Assembly: GCA_002375695.1 (NCBI GenBank)
Contig: DFMO01000003.1
Span: 141,466-205,465, forward strand
Source: Flavobacteriaceae bacterium UBA3591
GTDB taxonomy: Bacteria > Bacteroidota > Bacteroidia > Flavobacteriales > Flavobacteriaceae
Reading direction: 5' to 3'
DNA length: 64,000 nucleotides
The notes below the pieces were generated by a model. It had not been told where the DNA came from and made no database searches. It worked only from the letters and a program-made list of their open reading frames with translations. Positions 9,716-16,365 of the stretch are shown piece after piece (within the stretch, counting starts at the first letter, position 1; each line of letters opens with the position of its first letter). Both the position numbers and the translations under genes were made by a program.

Positions 9716-10351
9716 TTATTTTCCGTTAAAAGTATTCATAGTAATCTTTATTCCTGCTAAAACAAAAGACTCTATAATTTTACAACTTATTTCTAAACGT
9801 TCGGGCAGCTTTTGCGATTCTTCTTCGTTCCACTCGCCTAAAACATAATCTATTTGCTGTCCCTTGCTAAAAGCGTCACTAATGCCAAATCTAAACCTAT
9901 TGTACTGCGTAGTTTGCAATGTATTTTGAGTGTCTTTTAATCCGTTGTGGCCTCCGTCACTACCTTTTGTTTTTACCCGAATTGTTCCAAAATCTAAGTT
10001 TAAATCGTCTGTAATAACAAGCAAATGTTCGAGTGGAATCTTTTCCTTATCCATCCAATATTTAATAGCTTTTCCGCTTAAATTCATAAACGTACTAGGT
10101 TTTAAAAAGATAATTGTTCTCCCCTTAATTTTATGGGTAGTAACATCACCCAGCTTGGCTGTTTGCCAACTTAGGTCATTTTTTTCGGCATAAATATCTA
10201 AAATTTTAAAGCCAATATTATGGCGTGTATTGGCATATTTTGGGCCTATATTTCCCAAACCCACTACTAAAAATTTTTTCATCGGATCTTTTTCTTCAAC
10301 AATAAAAGCAGCTTTTTTAGCTGAAAAAAGCTTTTTAAAAATTGATATCAT
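9716..10351 (-). CDS. pth: peptidyl-tRNA hydrolase
   Basis: Releases peptides from peptidyl-tRNAs that drop off the ribosome. The Pth core starts at residue 24 (MKKFLVVGLGN) and contains the catalytic histidine in NTRHNIGF (H44). I chose ATG 10351, giving 211 residues with a short basic extension (MISIFKKLFS) of a kind I associate with flavobacterial Pth. The longer reading from GTG 10387 begins inside the rplY terminator and is unlikely. ATG 10282, at the start of the core, is the other possible start. Followed after 2 bp by ribF. Confidence 0.93.
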   Translation of the reverse strand: MISIFKKLFSAKKAAFIVEEKDPMKKFLVVGLGNIGPKYANTRHNIGFKILDIYAEKNDLSWQTAKLGDVTTHKIKGRTIIFLKPSTFMNLSGKAIKYWMDKEKIPLEHLLVITDDLNLDFGTIRVKTKGSDGGHNGLKDTQNTLQTTQYNRFRFGISDAFSKGQQIDYVLGEWNEEESQKLPERLEISCKIIESFVLAGIKITMNTFNGK

Positions 10352-10379
10352 ATTTCTGTACAACTTTGGTAAAAATAAA

Positions 10380-10409
10380 AAAAGCACCCTGAATAATCAG
10401 GATGCTTTA
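10380..10409 (-). terminator. rplY terminator
   Basis: On the minus strand, a stem AAAGCA-CCTGA/TCAGG-TGCTTT with one mismatch and an ATTA-type loop, followed by seven T, about 22 bp after the rplY stop. Confidence 0.85.
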
Positions 10410-10430
10410 AACATATCTTTAAAAAAGAAA

Positions 10431-11072
10431 TTATCCTTTTACTGCAGCAACATCATCTGTTTCTGTAGCAGGTACTTCTTCTCCTTCTGCACCTTCAGCA
10501 GTTTCATCATCATCCTCATCTGCGATAGCAGTACGCGATGTTCTAACTTGACAAACAACTGTGTTGTCTGGGTGCATAATTTTATAATCGTCTGTTTTAA
10601 GAGCTTTGGTGTACATTTTATTACCAATACGCATTTCTGTAATATCTGCCTCGATAAAATCTGGAAGATTTGCTGGCAATGCTTTTACTCTTAGTTTACG
10701 CGTTACAATACGTAGTGTACCACCGTTACGAACTCCGCGAGAGTTACCAGTGATACGAACTGGAATTTCCATAGTAACTTCTTTATCATCATAAATTTGG
10801 TAAAAGTCGATGTGAAGAATACGATCTGTTACTGGGTGAAATTGAATATCTTGAAGAATAGCATTTACTTTTTCTCCGTTTAGGTCTATTACAACCGTGT
10901 GTACGTCTGGAGTGTAAACCAAATCTTTAAATGCAATTTCATCTGCTGCAAAACTAATTGGCTCTTCCCCTCCGTAAACTACGCAAGGAACCATTCCAGC
11001 ATTACGTAGGGCCTTCGTTGCCTTTTTGCCCACGCTTTCTCTTTTTGATCCTTTAATTGTAATTGATTTCAT
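10431..11072 (-). CDS. rplY: 50S ribosomal protein L25 (Ctc-type)
   Basis: 5S rRNA-binding ribosomal protein of the long Ctc type. The N-terminal L25 domain (about 1-90, starting MKSITIKGSKRESVGKKATK) is followed by the TL5-like beta domain (about 95-185) and an acidic tail (DEDDDETAEGAEGEE) typical of Bacteroidetes homologues. 213 residues. It lies between prs and pth but has its own strong promoter (11130-11158) and its own terminator, so it is probably a single-gene transcript. A hairpin sits at the very start of its leader (see 11100-11128). Confidence 0.95.
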   Translation of the reverse strand: MKSITIKGSKRESVGKKATKALRNAGMVPCVVYGGEEPISFAADEIAFKDLVYTPDVHTVVIDLNGEKVNAILQDIQFHPVTDRILHIDFYQIYDDKEVTMEIPVRITGNSRGVRNGGTLRIVTRKLRVKALPANLPDFIEADITEMRIGNKMYTKALKTDDYKIMHPDNTVVCQVRTSRTAIADEDDDETAEGAEGEEVPATETDDVAAVKG

Positions 11073-11099
11073 TTTATTTAAATTGTAAATTAATTAAAA

Positions 11100-11128
11100 A
11101 CACCCTAAAAACCTGTTTTTTAGGGTGT
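11100..11128 (-). promoter_or_regulatory. hairpin at the predicted 5' end of the rplY mRNA / prs terminator
   Basis: Stem ACACCCTAAAAA/TTTTTAGGGTGT (11117-11128 with 11100-11111) followed on the minus strand by TTTTTAATTAA. It lies about 100 bp after the prs stop, so it can terminate prs. It also begins only one or two bases after the rplY -7 box, so transcripts from that promoter would start at or inside it. Whether it acts on rplY is inference. Confidence 0.6.
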
Positions 11129-11129
11129 G

Positions 11130-11158
11130 CAAAGATAAGTTTTATTTTTAAACAACAA
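11130..11158 (-). promoter_or_regulatory. rplY promoter
   Basis: Minus strand: TTG (11156-11158), 18-bp spacer, TATCTTTG (11130-11137). Both Bacteroidetes elements are perfect and correctly spaced, 57 bp before the rplY ATG. Confidence 0.75.
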
Positions 11159-11226
11159 TTTATGAAAAACGTTTTTTTTAATACTGGTTTAAAACGTTTT
11201 TGATCTCTTGTTTTTACCGAAACAAA

Positions 11227-12165
11227 CTACATTAAAAATTTACCGCTAATAGATTTGTTAGCATTTACGCTCAACATAACATCGGCAAATAATTTGGCAC
11301 AACTAATTACGCGTATTTTGCTGTGTGGTTTTGTAGGAATTGAATCGGATACAATTAATTCTTTCATTTGCGAATTTTCTATGCGCTCGTAAGCATTTCC
11401 TGAAAGTAACGGGTGAGTACACACTGCGCGAACACTAAGCGCCCCGCGCTCCATCATTAAATCGGCTGCGGCGGTAAGCGTACCTGCTGTATCAACCATA
11501 TCATCTACGAGTACAACATTTTTTCCTTTTACGTCGCCAATTAATTCCATATATGAAATAACATTAGCCTTTTCGCGTTGTTTGTAACAAATTACAACGT
11601 CGCATTCTAAAAACTTAGAATAGGCATATGCTCTTTTAGACCCTCCCATATCTGGCGAAGCAATAGTAAGATTATCTAGTTTTAAACTTTTTAAATACGG
11701 AAGAAATATTGTTGAAGCAAAAAGGTGATCTACTGGTTTTTCAAAGAAACCTTGAATTTGATCTGCGTGCAAATCCATAGTGATAATACGAGTAGCGCCT
11801 GCGGTTTCAAGCATTTTTGCCACTAATTTTGCAGCAATTGGCACTCTTGGCTTATCTTTTCTATCTTGTCTAGCCCACCCAAAATATGGCAGCACCGCTG
11901 TAATATGGCGCGCCGAAGCTCTTTTAGCGGCATCAATCATTAAAAGCAGTTCCATTAAATGGTCGCTATTTGGGAAGGTAGACCCTATTAAAAATACGCG
12001 ACTTCCACGAACTGATTCTTCAAACGACGGCTGAAATTCGCCATCGCTATAATGAGAGGTAATTACTTTACCCAGGGTAATTCCGAAAGCATCGGCAATA
12101 TCTTGCGCTAAGGCTTCACTTTGTTTACATGCAAAAATCTTGGGGTCTGGTGCGGGAATAGACAT
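11227..12165 (-). CDS. prs: ribose-phosphate pyrophosphokinase (PRPP synthetase)
   Basis: Makes phosphoribosyl pyrophosphate from ribose 5-phosphate and ATP, feeding purine, pyrimidine, His, Trp and NAD synthesis. Visible motifs: the N-terminal HYSDGEFQPSFEESVRG region, the flexible-loop segment YFGWARQDRKDKPR, DLHADQIQGFF, and the PRPP loop VLVDDMVDTAGT. The 312-residue length is standard for class I enzymes. The gene is monocistronic, with its own -7 box (12193-12200) and a downstream hairpin at 11100-11128. Confidence 0.96.
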   Translation of the reverse strand: MSIPAPDPKIFACKQSEALAQDIADAFGITLGKVITSHYSDGEFQPSFEESVRGSRVFLIGSTFPNSDHLMELLLMIDAAKRASARHITAVLPYFGWARQDRKDKPRVPIAAKLVAKMLETAGATRIITMDLHADQIQGFFEKPVDHLFASTIFLPYLKSLKLDNLTIASPDMGGSKRAYAYSKFLECDVVICYKQREKANVISYMELIGDVKGKNVVLVDDMVDTAGTLTAAADLMMERGALSVRAVCTHPLLSGNAYERIENSQMKELIVSDSIPTKPHSKIRVISCAKLFADVMLSVNANKSISGKFLM

Positions 12166-12192
12166 TTTTTATGGTTTAGGTTAAATAGGCTA

Positions 12193-12200
12193 CAAAGGTA
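12193..12200 (-). promoter_or_regulatory. predicted prs promoter (-7 element)
   Basis: TACCTTTG on the minus strand, 27 bp before the prs ATG. A TTG lies 15 bp upstream (12216-12218), slightly closer than usual. Confidence 0.55.
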
Positions 12201-12268
12201 AAAATTAATAACGTGCAATATTTAAAAAAATAGGCAGATAATATTTAAAGTAATTTCTAATAATTGTT

Positions 12269-12276
12269 TATTTTTG
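12269..12276 (+). promoter_or_regulatory. predicted tRNA-Leu promoter (-7 element)
   Basis: TATTTTTG ends 10 bp before the first base of the tRNA. The -33 region has no clear TTG. Confidence 0.5.
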
Positions 12277-12286
12277 CCTCCCCTTT

Positions 12287-12368
12287 GCTCGAGTGGCGGA
12301 ACTGGTAGACGCGCTGGATTCAAAATCCAGTTCTTTCGGGAGTGTGGGTTCGATTCCCACCTCGAGTA
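12287..12368 (+). tRNA. tRNA-Leu (anticodon CAA)
   Basis: An 82-nt cloverleaf. The acceptor stem GCTCGAG/CTCGAGT pairs over 7 bp with a G-U closing pair. The anticodon stem CTGGA/TCCAG holds the loop TTCAAAA, so the anticodon is CAA and reads UUG. A long class II variable arm fits leucine, and the T arm is GTGGG-TTCGATT-CCCAC. The discriminator is A and CCA is not encoded. A strong terminator follows 2 bases later. Confidence 0.95.
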
Positions 12369-12370
12369 CA

Positions 12371-12406
12371 AAATCCCCTAACAATTTTTGTTGGGGGATT
12401 TTTTTT
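12371..12406 (+). terminator. tRNA-Leu terminator
   Basis: A 12-bp stem with one G-U pair (12371-12382 with 12390-12401, core CCCC/GGGG), a 7-nt loop and a T-run to 12406. Confidence 0.88.
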
Positions 12407-12411
12407 ATGTG

Positions 12412-12492
12412 TGATAGACGCCCTGGGCTCAAAATCCAGTTCTTTCAACAGGCGGGTTCCCCCGAGGATTCGGGGCCACCTCGAGTACAAAA
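12412..12492 (+). pseudogene. degenerate partial second copy of tRNA-Leu
   Basis: Directly downstream of the tRNA terminator. 12415-12446 matches tRNA bases 12306-12337 at 29 of 32 positions, covering the end of the D arm, the anticodon arm and the start of the variable arm. 12476-12492 is identical to 12357-12373 (3' end plus flank). The 5' acceptor strand and most of the D arm are missing. The T-arm region carries an extra self-complementary CCCCGAGGATTCGGGG-type insertion, so no cloverleaf can form. It is a tRNA remnant, not a functional gene. Confidence 0.8.
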
Positions 12493-12516
12493 AGCATTAA
12501 CAGAAATGTTGGAGCT

Positions 12517-13227
12517 TTATTTTTTTATAAACTTTACTACGCTTCTATGACCTTCGGAAGTTGTTAATTCAAGAAAATACATTCCATTTGCTAGTGAAGT
12601 AATATCCAGAGCGCCTTCAATTGGTTCGCCTTCTAAAATTCTTTTCCCTGAAATGGAATAAACTATTGTTTTTATAATTTGAGCGTCTTCGGATTTTATA
12701 AACAGCCGATCGGTAGCTTGGTTTGGATAGAGTTTGAATTTTTCGGAATTATAGTCTTGAATGGATAGTGGTTCTCCAGCAATAAAGTCTAGCACTAAAC
12801 CAAAAGGATTATTTGTGTAATGCATATGCTGTAAGCCATCTGATGAGTCAATAAAAATATTATACCAGTAATCATCTTCAGTTGAAAAAAAATCGAAGTA
12901 ATAAAATTCAAAGTCGTTCCATATCTGGTGTTCACAGGTTTCAGTGGTCTGCGTGTAATTAATGGGTCTCAATTCCTCAGAATTGCCCATAAGAATGAAG
13001 TTTCCCGAAAAGGAATTACAAGCTCCAAAACCTTCGAACGAAAGATTGTAATTTACTGTTAAATACGGTCTAATGGGAGGGTCTATTTCTGAAATAATTG
13101 CCGGATGGCCAAAATCTGGAATAATACTATAAAGCTGCCACGTTTTAAAAAGTTCAGGATCGGGATCTTGACCAAAGCTTTGAAATCCCAATATAAGTGT
13201 AACTAATAATATCGCAAATTTCTTTAT
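12517..13227 (-). CDS. small secreted protein with META-like region and T9SS type A sorting domain
   Basis: Putative exported or surface protein. The C-terminal 75 residues form a T9SS sorting domain (KLYPNQATDRLFI ... SLANGMYFLELTT ... VVKFIKK). The body contains GFGACNSFSGNF, reminiscent of META/HslJ-like proteins. The frame has no ATG near its start. Upstream of TTG 13191 it continues as a textbook signal peptide (IKKFAILLVTLILGFQSFGQ), so I place the start at ATA 13227; ATT 13230 is the alternative. A TATCTTTA box at 13252-13259 supports a start downstream of it. The start codon may be mutated or non-canonical. Function is unknown; it resembles the broken gene at 43813-44538. Confidence 0.7.
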   Translation of the reverse strand: MKKFAILLVTLILGFQSFGQDPDPELFKTWQLYSIIPDFGHPAIISEIDPPIRPYLTVNYNLSFEGFGACNSFSGNFILMGNSEELRPINYTQTTETCEHQIWNDFEFYYFDFFSTEDDYWYNIFIDSSDGLQHMHYTNNPFGLVLDFIAGEPLSIQDYNSEKFKLYPNQATDRLFIKSEDAQIIKTIVYSISGKRILEGEPIEGALDITSLANGMYFLELTTSEGHRSVVKFIKK

Positions 13228-13273
13228 AATTGAATTCTTTAGAAACTCAATTAAAGATACAAAATCTTCCCAT

Positions 13274-13308
13274 AAAAAAATCCCCAGAGATTTTCTGAGG
13301 ATTTTTTA
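13274..13308 (-). terminator. terminator after the GLUG/T9SS gene
   Basis: Stem AAAAATCC-CAGA/TCTG-GGATTTTT with one mismatched position, flanked by A- and T-runs, about 30 bp beyond the stop codon at 13337. Confidence 0.75.
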
Positions 13309-13336
13309 CACTGTTCAATTAAGATTTTTAGAAAAT

Positions 13337-14716
13337 TTATTTCTTAATAATCTTCTTTGTAATCGTTCCTTCGGCAGTATTAATTTTCAAAATATAAACT
13401 CCAGCCGAAAGGTTAGCTGCATTTACTGTTGAAACTGTATTGCTTAAATTTCCTTTAGAAATAAGCGCACCGCTGTAATTGTAAATGCTATAAGACTGTA
13501 CGTTTAAAGTTGAAGAAACTGTAAATGTAGTTTCAAAAACTGTAGGATAAACTTTTACTGATGCAGCATCAAGATTGTTATCTTGAACGCTCAATACAGC
13601 GTTTAAAACTGGGTAACCATCATTTTTACTTGCGTCTAAAGACCAAGGTGCAGCGGTTGAACCGGCGTTTAACAAATCTACTAATTCGGTAGATTTCATC
13701 TCTGCTGTAGTTTTTGCCGTAATGTCTGGCGTAACGGGAGGGCCTTGAATAACGCCAACACCTTCGGTCATTCCTGAAGTTTCGGTATCGAAATATAAGT
13801 TTTCGGCATTAATCATTCCCCATAAACCTATAACAGCACCGGCACTATCAGGAGCTGTTACCGTACCTGTAGCATATGAATTTTTAATAAGTAACGCATT
13901 ATCTCCATTACCAATTAAACCTCCTGCACGGTCCATTAATGAAACAACATTAGCACGAGAATAGCAATTATCTACAACACTTTCGCCTGCAAAAGCAAAT
14001 GGAAATGAACCAATTAAGCCACCAGTTAATGCATCGGCAGTTACGGTGCCTTCAGAATAACATTCAGCAACTATTACATTGTCCCAACCTGTACCGGCTA
14101 GACCTCCTACTTGGGCAAAACCAGTTACATTACCAATTGCGTGACTTTTAGTAATAGTAGAGTTTGTTAAAAAACCACCAACCAATCCGCCAGTAGTATA
14201 TTGCCCCGTAACATCTACATTTATAGCACTGCAATTTGTTACAGAACCGTTGTCAAATAGATTTGCAACTAATGCACCGGTATTATCGTCTCCAATAATA
14301 TTAGCAACATCAATATGAATGTTTAATAAAGTAGCACTTTCAGTATGACCAAAAAGACCTGCAAATTCTTGGTCTGGCATATTTACCCAAAGATTGCTAA
14401 TTGTAAAGTCTCCTCCATCTACTGTGCCTGAAAACGGAATATTTGTATCTACTCCAATAGGTCTCCATAAATTTTCGTCGAGATTAATGTCGGCACCAAT
14501 TAAAATTGTTTTATCCGCAAAGGTGTTTCCATCGGCTACTAATTGTGCGAGACCTGCCAATGCTTCGCTAGTAGAAATTGTAAATTCGTCTTGATTAGCG
14601 TCGTACCAGCTAATATCGGCAAGATCGCTCCATGAGGTAGTAGGGAATGTTTGTGCTTGAAGCATCGTTACAGATACAACAAAAAGCACTAAAAAGGTTT
14701 GTAGTTTTTTCATCAT
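13337..14716 (-). CDS. GLUG-repeat surface protein with T9SS type A sorting domain
   Basis: Likely cell-surface or secreted protein exported by Sec and then the T9SS. It has a clear signal peptide (MMKKLQTFLVLFVVSVTMLQAQ). From about residue 110 to 300 there are degenerate repeats of the GLUG type (for example TGGLVGGF, VGGLAGTG, TGGLIGSF, AGGLIGNG, spaced about 28-35 residues), which form a right-handed beta-helix-like rod in adhesins and some IgA-peptidase relatives. The C-terminal 75 residues (VKVYPTVFETTFTV ... NLSAGVYILKI ... ITKKIIKK) are a T9SS sorting signal. It has its own promoter and terminator. An adhesive role is inference. Confidence 0.85.
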   Translation of the reverse strand: MMKKLQTFLVLFVVSVTMLQAQTFPTTSWSDLADISWYDANQDEFTISTSEALAGLAQLVADGNTFADKTILIGADINLDENLWRPIGVDTNIPFSGTVDGGDFTISNLWVNMPDQEFAGLFGHTESATLLNIHIDVANIIGDDNTGALVANLFDNGSVTNCSAINVDVTGQYTTGGLVGGFLTNSTITKSHAIGNVTGFAQVGGLAGTGWDNVIVAECYSEGTVTADALTGGLIGSFPFAFAGESVVDNCYSRANVVSLMDRAGGLIGNGDNALLIKNSYATGTVTAPDSAGAVIGLWGMINAENLYFDTETSGMTEGVGVIQGPPVTPDITAKTTAEMKSTELVDLLNAGSTAAPWSLDASKNDGYPVLNAVLSVQDNNLDAASVKVYPTVFETTFTVSSTLNVQSYSIYNYSGALISKGNLSNTVSTVNAANLSAGVYILKINTAEGTITKKIIKK

Positions 14717-14736
14717 TTTATTTTATTTATTTCAAA

Positions 14737-14767
14737 CAAATATATTGCAGAACAGCTGTGTAAACAA
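14737..14767 (-). promoter_or_regulatory. promoter of the GLUG/T9SS gene
   Basis: Minus strand: TTG (14765-14767), 20-bp spacer, TATATTTG (14737-14744), ending 20 bp before the ATG at 14716. Both elements match the Bacteroidetes consensus. Confidence 0.7.
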
Positions 14768-15063
14768 GCCTCTTAACAATGCCAAGCCGTATTAAAAAAC
14801 TTATATTTAGTAAAAAAACCTGCTGAAAAATATCACCTCGATAATTTAGTCGTTAAATATTTATCAATCATTGCTAATGCACACCTAAATAAGACATTAA
14901 AACTATTTTTAAATATTTAATATAGTTTTTAACAAGCTGTTGTTAATTAACTATAAGCCTGATAGATAACTCAACATGTTAAAACTTAATAAGGTTACAA
15001 ATAGATCTTTAAAATTTTTATCTTGGAAGCATAAATTAATTTAGCAGTGAATACTGTTGTTGA
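14768..15063. other. AT-rich divergent intergenic region
   Basis: Between the divergent GLUG gene and HupE gene (total gap about 400 bp). Apart from the two promoters at its edges I see no ORF, RNA or clear repeat. Confidence 0.5.
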
Positions 15064-15094
15064 TTGAAATCTTCGACTCAAAACTGTATATTTG
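15064..15094 (+). promoter_or_regulatory. promoter of the HupE/UreJ gene
   Basis: TTG (15064-15066), 20-bp spacer, TATATTTG (15087-15094), ending 26 bp before ATG 15121. It overlaps an apparent upstream TTG start, which therefore cannot be the real one. Confidence 0.72.
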
Positions 15095-15120
15095 ACAAAC
15101 TTTACAAATTTTCTCCTTTC

Positions 15121-15699
15121 ATGACCGATTTCTGGCTGTACTTTAACTTAGGGCTTCATCATGTTTTAGACTGGAAAGCCTACGATCACGTATTGTTTTT
15201 AATAGTATTATGCGCCGCTTATAATTTTTCTTCTTGGAAAAAAATCTTAATACTGGTTACCATGTTTACTATTGGCCATACACTATCATTGCTTTTGGCC
15301 AGCTATAACCTAATAAGTGTGTCGAGTAGCGTGATTGAATTTCTTATTCCAATTACAATTTTAGCAACCGCAATTTTTAATCTTTTTACAGCTGGCAAGT
15401 CCAAACGGGTTGAAAAAATGACCGTTTTTTATACGGTTACACTGTTTTTTGGATTAATTCATGGCTTGGGTTTCGCTTCATTTTACAACCAATTACAAAG
15501 CGATCGCGAATTATTACCGCTTTTAGAATTTGCCTTAGGAATTGAAACGGCACAAATTATTGTGGTTATCATCTTTTTGATACTAAGTTTTATATTTCAA
15601 ACTATTTTTAGATTCAACAAACGCGATTGGATTTTGGTTGTGTCTTCAATTGTAATAGGAATGGTAATACCTATGGTAATAGACAATTGGATATTTTAA
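15121..15699 (+). CDS. HupE/UreJ family membrane protein
   Basis: Integral membrane protein of the HupE/UreJ family (192 residues, about six hydrophobic segments). Family members are linked to nickel or cobalt supply for hydrogenase and urease, but flavobacterial members usually stand alone and the substrate is unknown. Histidine- and acid-containing motifs near the start (LGLHHVLDWKAYDHVLF) and FTIGHTLSL and LIHGLGFA further on match the family. I chose ATG 15121 rather than TTG 15064 because the promoter lies between them. No hydrogenase or urease genes are nearby. Confidence 0.82.
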   Translation: MTDFWLYFNLGLHHVLDWKAYDHVLFLIVLCAAYNFSSWKKILILVTMFTIGHTLSLLLASYNLISVSSSVIEFLIPITILATAIFNLFTAGKSKRVEKMTVFYTVTLFFGLIHGLGFASFYNQLQSDRELLPLLEFALGIETAQIIVVIIFLILSFIFQTIFRFNKRDWILVVSSIVIGMVIPMVIDNWIF

Positions 15700-15927
15700 T
15701 AAACCTTGTAGCTACAATAAAAGCAGACATTTATTGTTTAGCTTTTAACCTCAGCTACAGTTACATTTTAAAATAATTTGGCAGGAAGTTAACAGCATTT
15801 TTTTTGGCAGAAGCTACCATACAACGTAATTTCGTTTTTAAATATTAGTTTGCTATGCTTTAGGCTAATTGTAATACTATTGAAATTATAACCTATTTCT
15901 CTCTTTATCTGTAAATTTTAAACTTGA

Positions 15928-16365
15928 ATGAACGACAGTAAACAACGCAAGTACGATGTGGCCTACCTTAGAATGGCGCTTGAATGGAGCAAACTTTCAT
16001 ATTGTAAAAGAAGACAAGTTGGCGCACTTATTGTTAAAGATAAAATGATAATTAGCGATGGCTACAATGGCACTCCCACCGGCTTCGAAAATATTTGTGA
16101 AGACGAGGAAGGTTATACAAAATGGTACGTATTACACGCCGAAGCCAATGCAATATTAAAAGTTGCCTCCAGCACTCACGCATGCCAGGGAGCAACCTTA
16201 TATATTACCATGTCTCCCTGTAAAGATTGCAGTAAATTAATTCACCAAGCAGGAATAAAACGCATGGTTTATTTAAATGAATACAAAGACAATTCTGGAA
16301 TTACTTTTCTAAAGAAAGCTGGTGTTAGCGTTCAGAAAATTTCAGAATTGGAAATAGCAGAATGA
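15928..16365 (+). CDS. dCMP deaminase (ComEB-like)
   Basis: Zinc-dependent deoxycytidylate deaminase that makes dUMP for dTTP synthesis. The zinc site is complete: HAE (H70, E72) and PCKDC (C98, C101). The 145-residue length and the glycine-rich GYNGTPTGF (45-53) fit the dCMP/ComEB branch. Its stop overlaps the start of the S41 protease gene (ATGA), so the two are co-transcribed, a pairing I recall from other flavobacteria. The product complements the dUTPase encoded at 26688. Confidence 0.92.
   Translation: MNDSKQRKYDVAYLRMALEWSKLSYCKRRQVGALIVKDKMIISDGYNGTPTGFENICEDEEGYTKWYVLHAEANAILKVASSTHACQGATLYITMSPCKDCSKLIHQAGIKRMVYLNEYKDNSGITFLKKAGVSVQKISELEIAE

Noticed and set aside
10352..10387. GTG start for pth at 10387
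   Set aside because: It lies inside the rplY terminator hairpin and its T-run.
12293..12550. Plus-strand ORF of 85 codons over tRNA-Leu and its remnant
   Set aside because: It is just the tRNA, terminator and remnant read in one frame; it has no independent coding signal.
13850..14400. Repeated DNA in the GLUG gene as possible CRISPR or minisatellite
   Set aside because: The repetition is at protein level (GLUG motifs) with diverged codons; there are no identical repeats with regular spacers.
15064..15120. TTG start for the HupE/UreJ gene, adding 19 residues
   Set aside because: The TATATTTG promoter box lies downstream of this TTG, so it would not be transcribed from that promoter; ATG 15121 also matches the family start.
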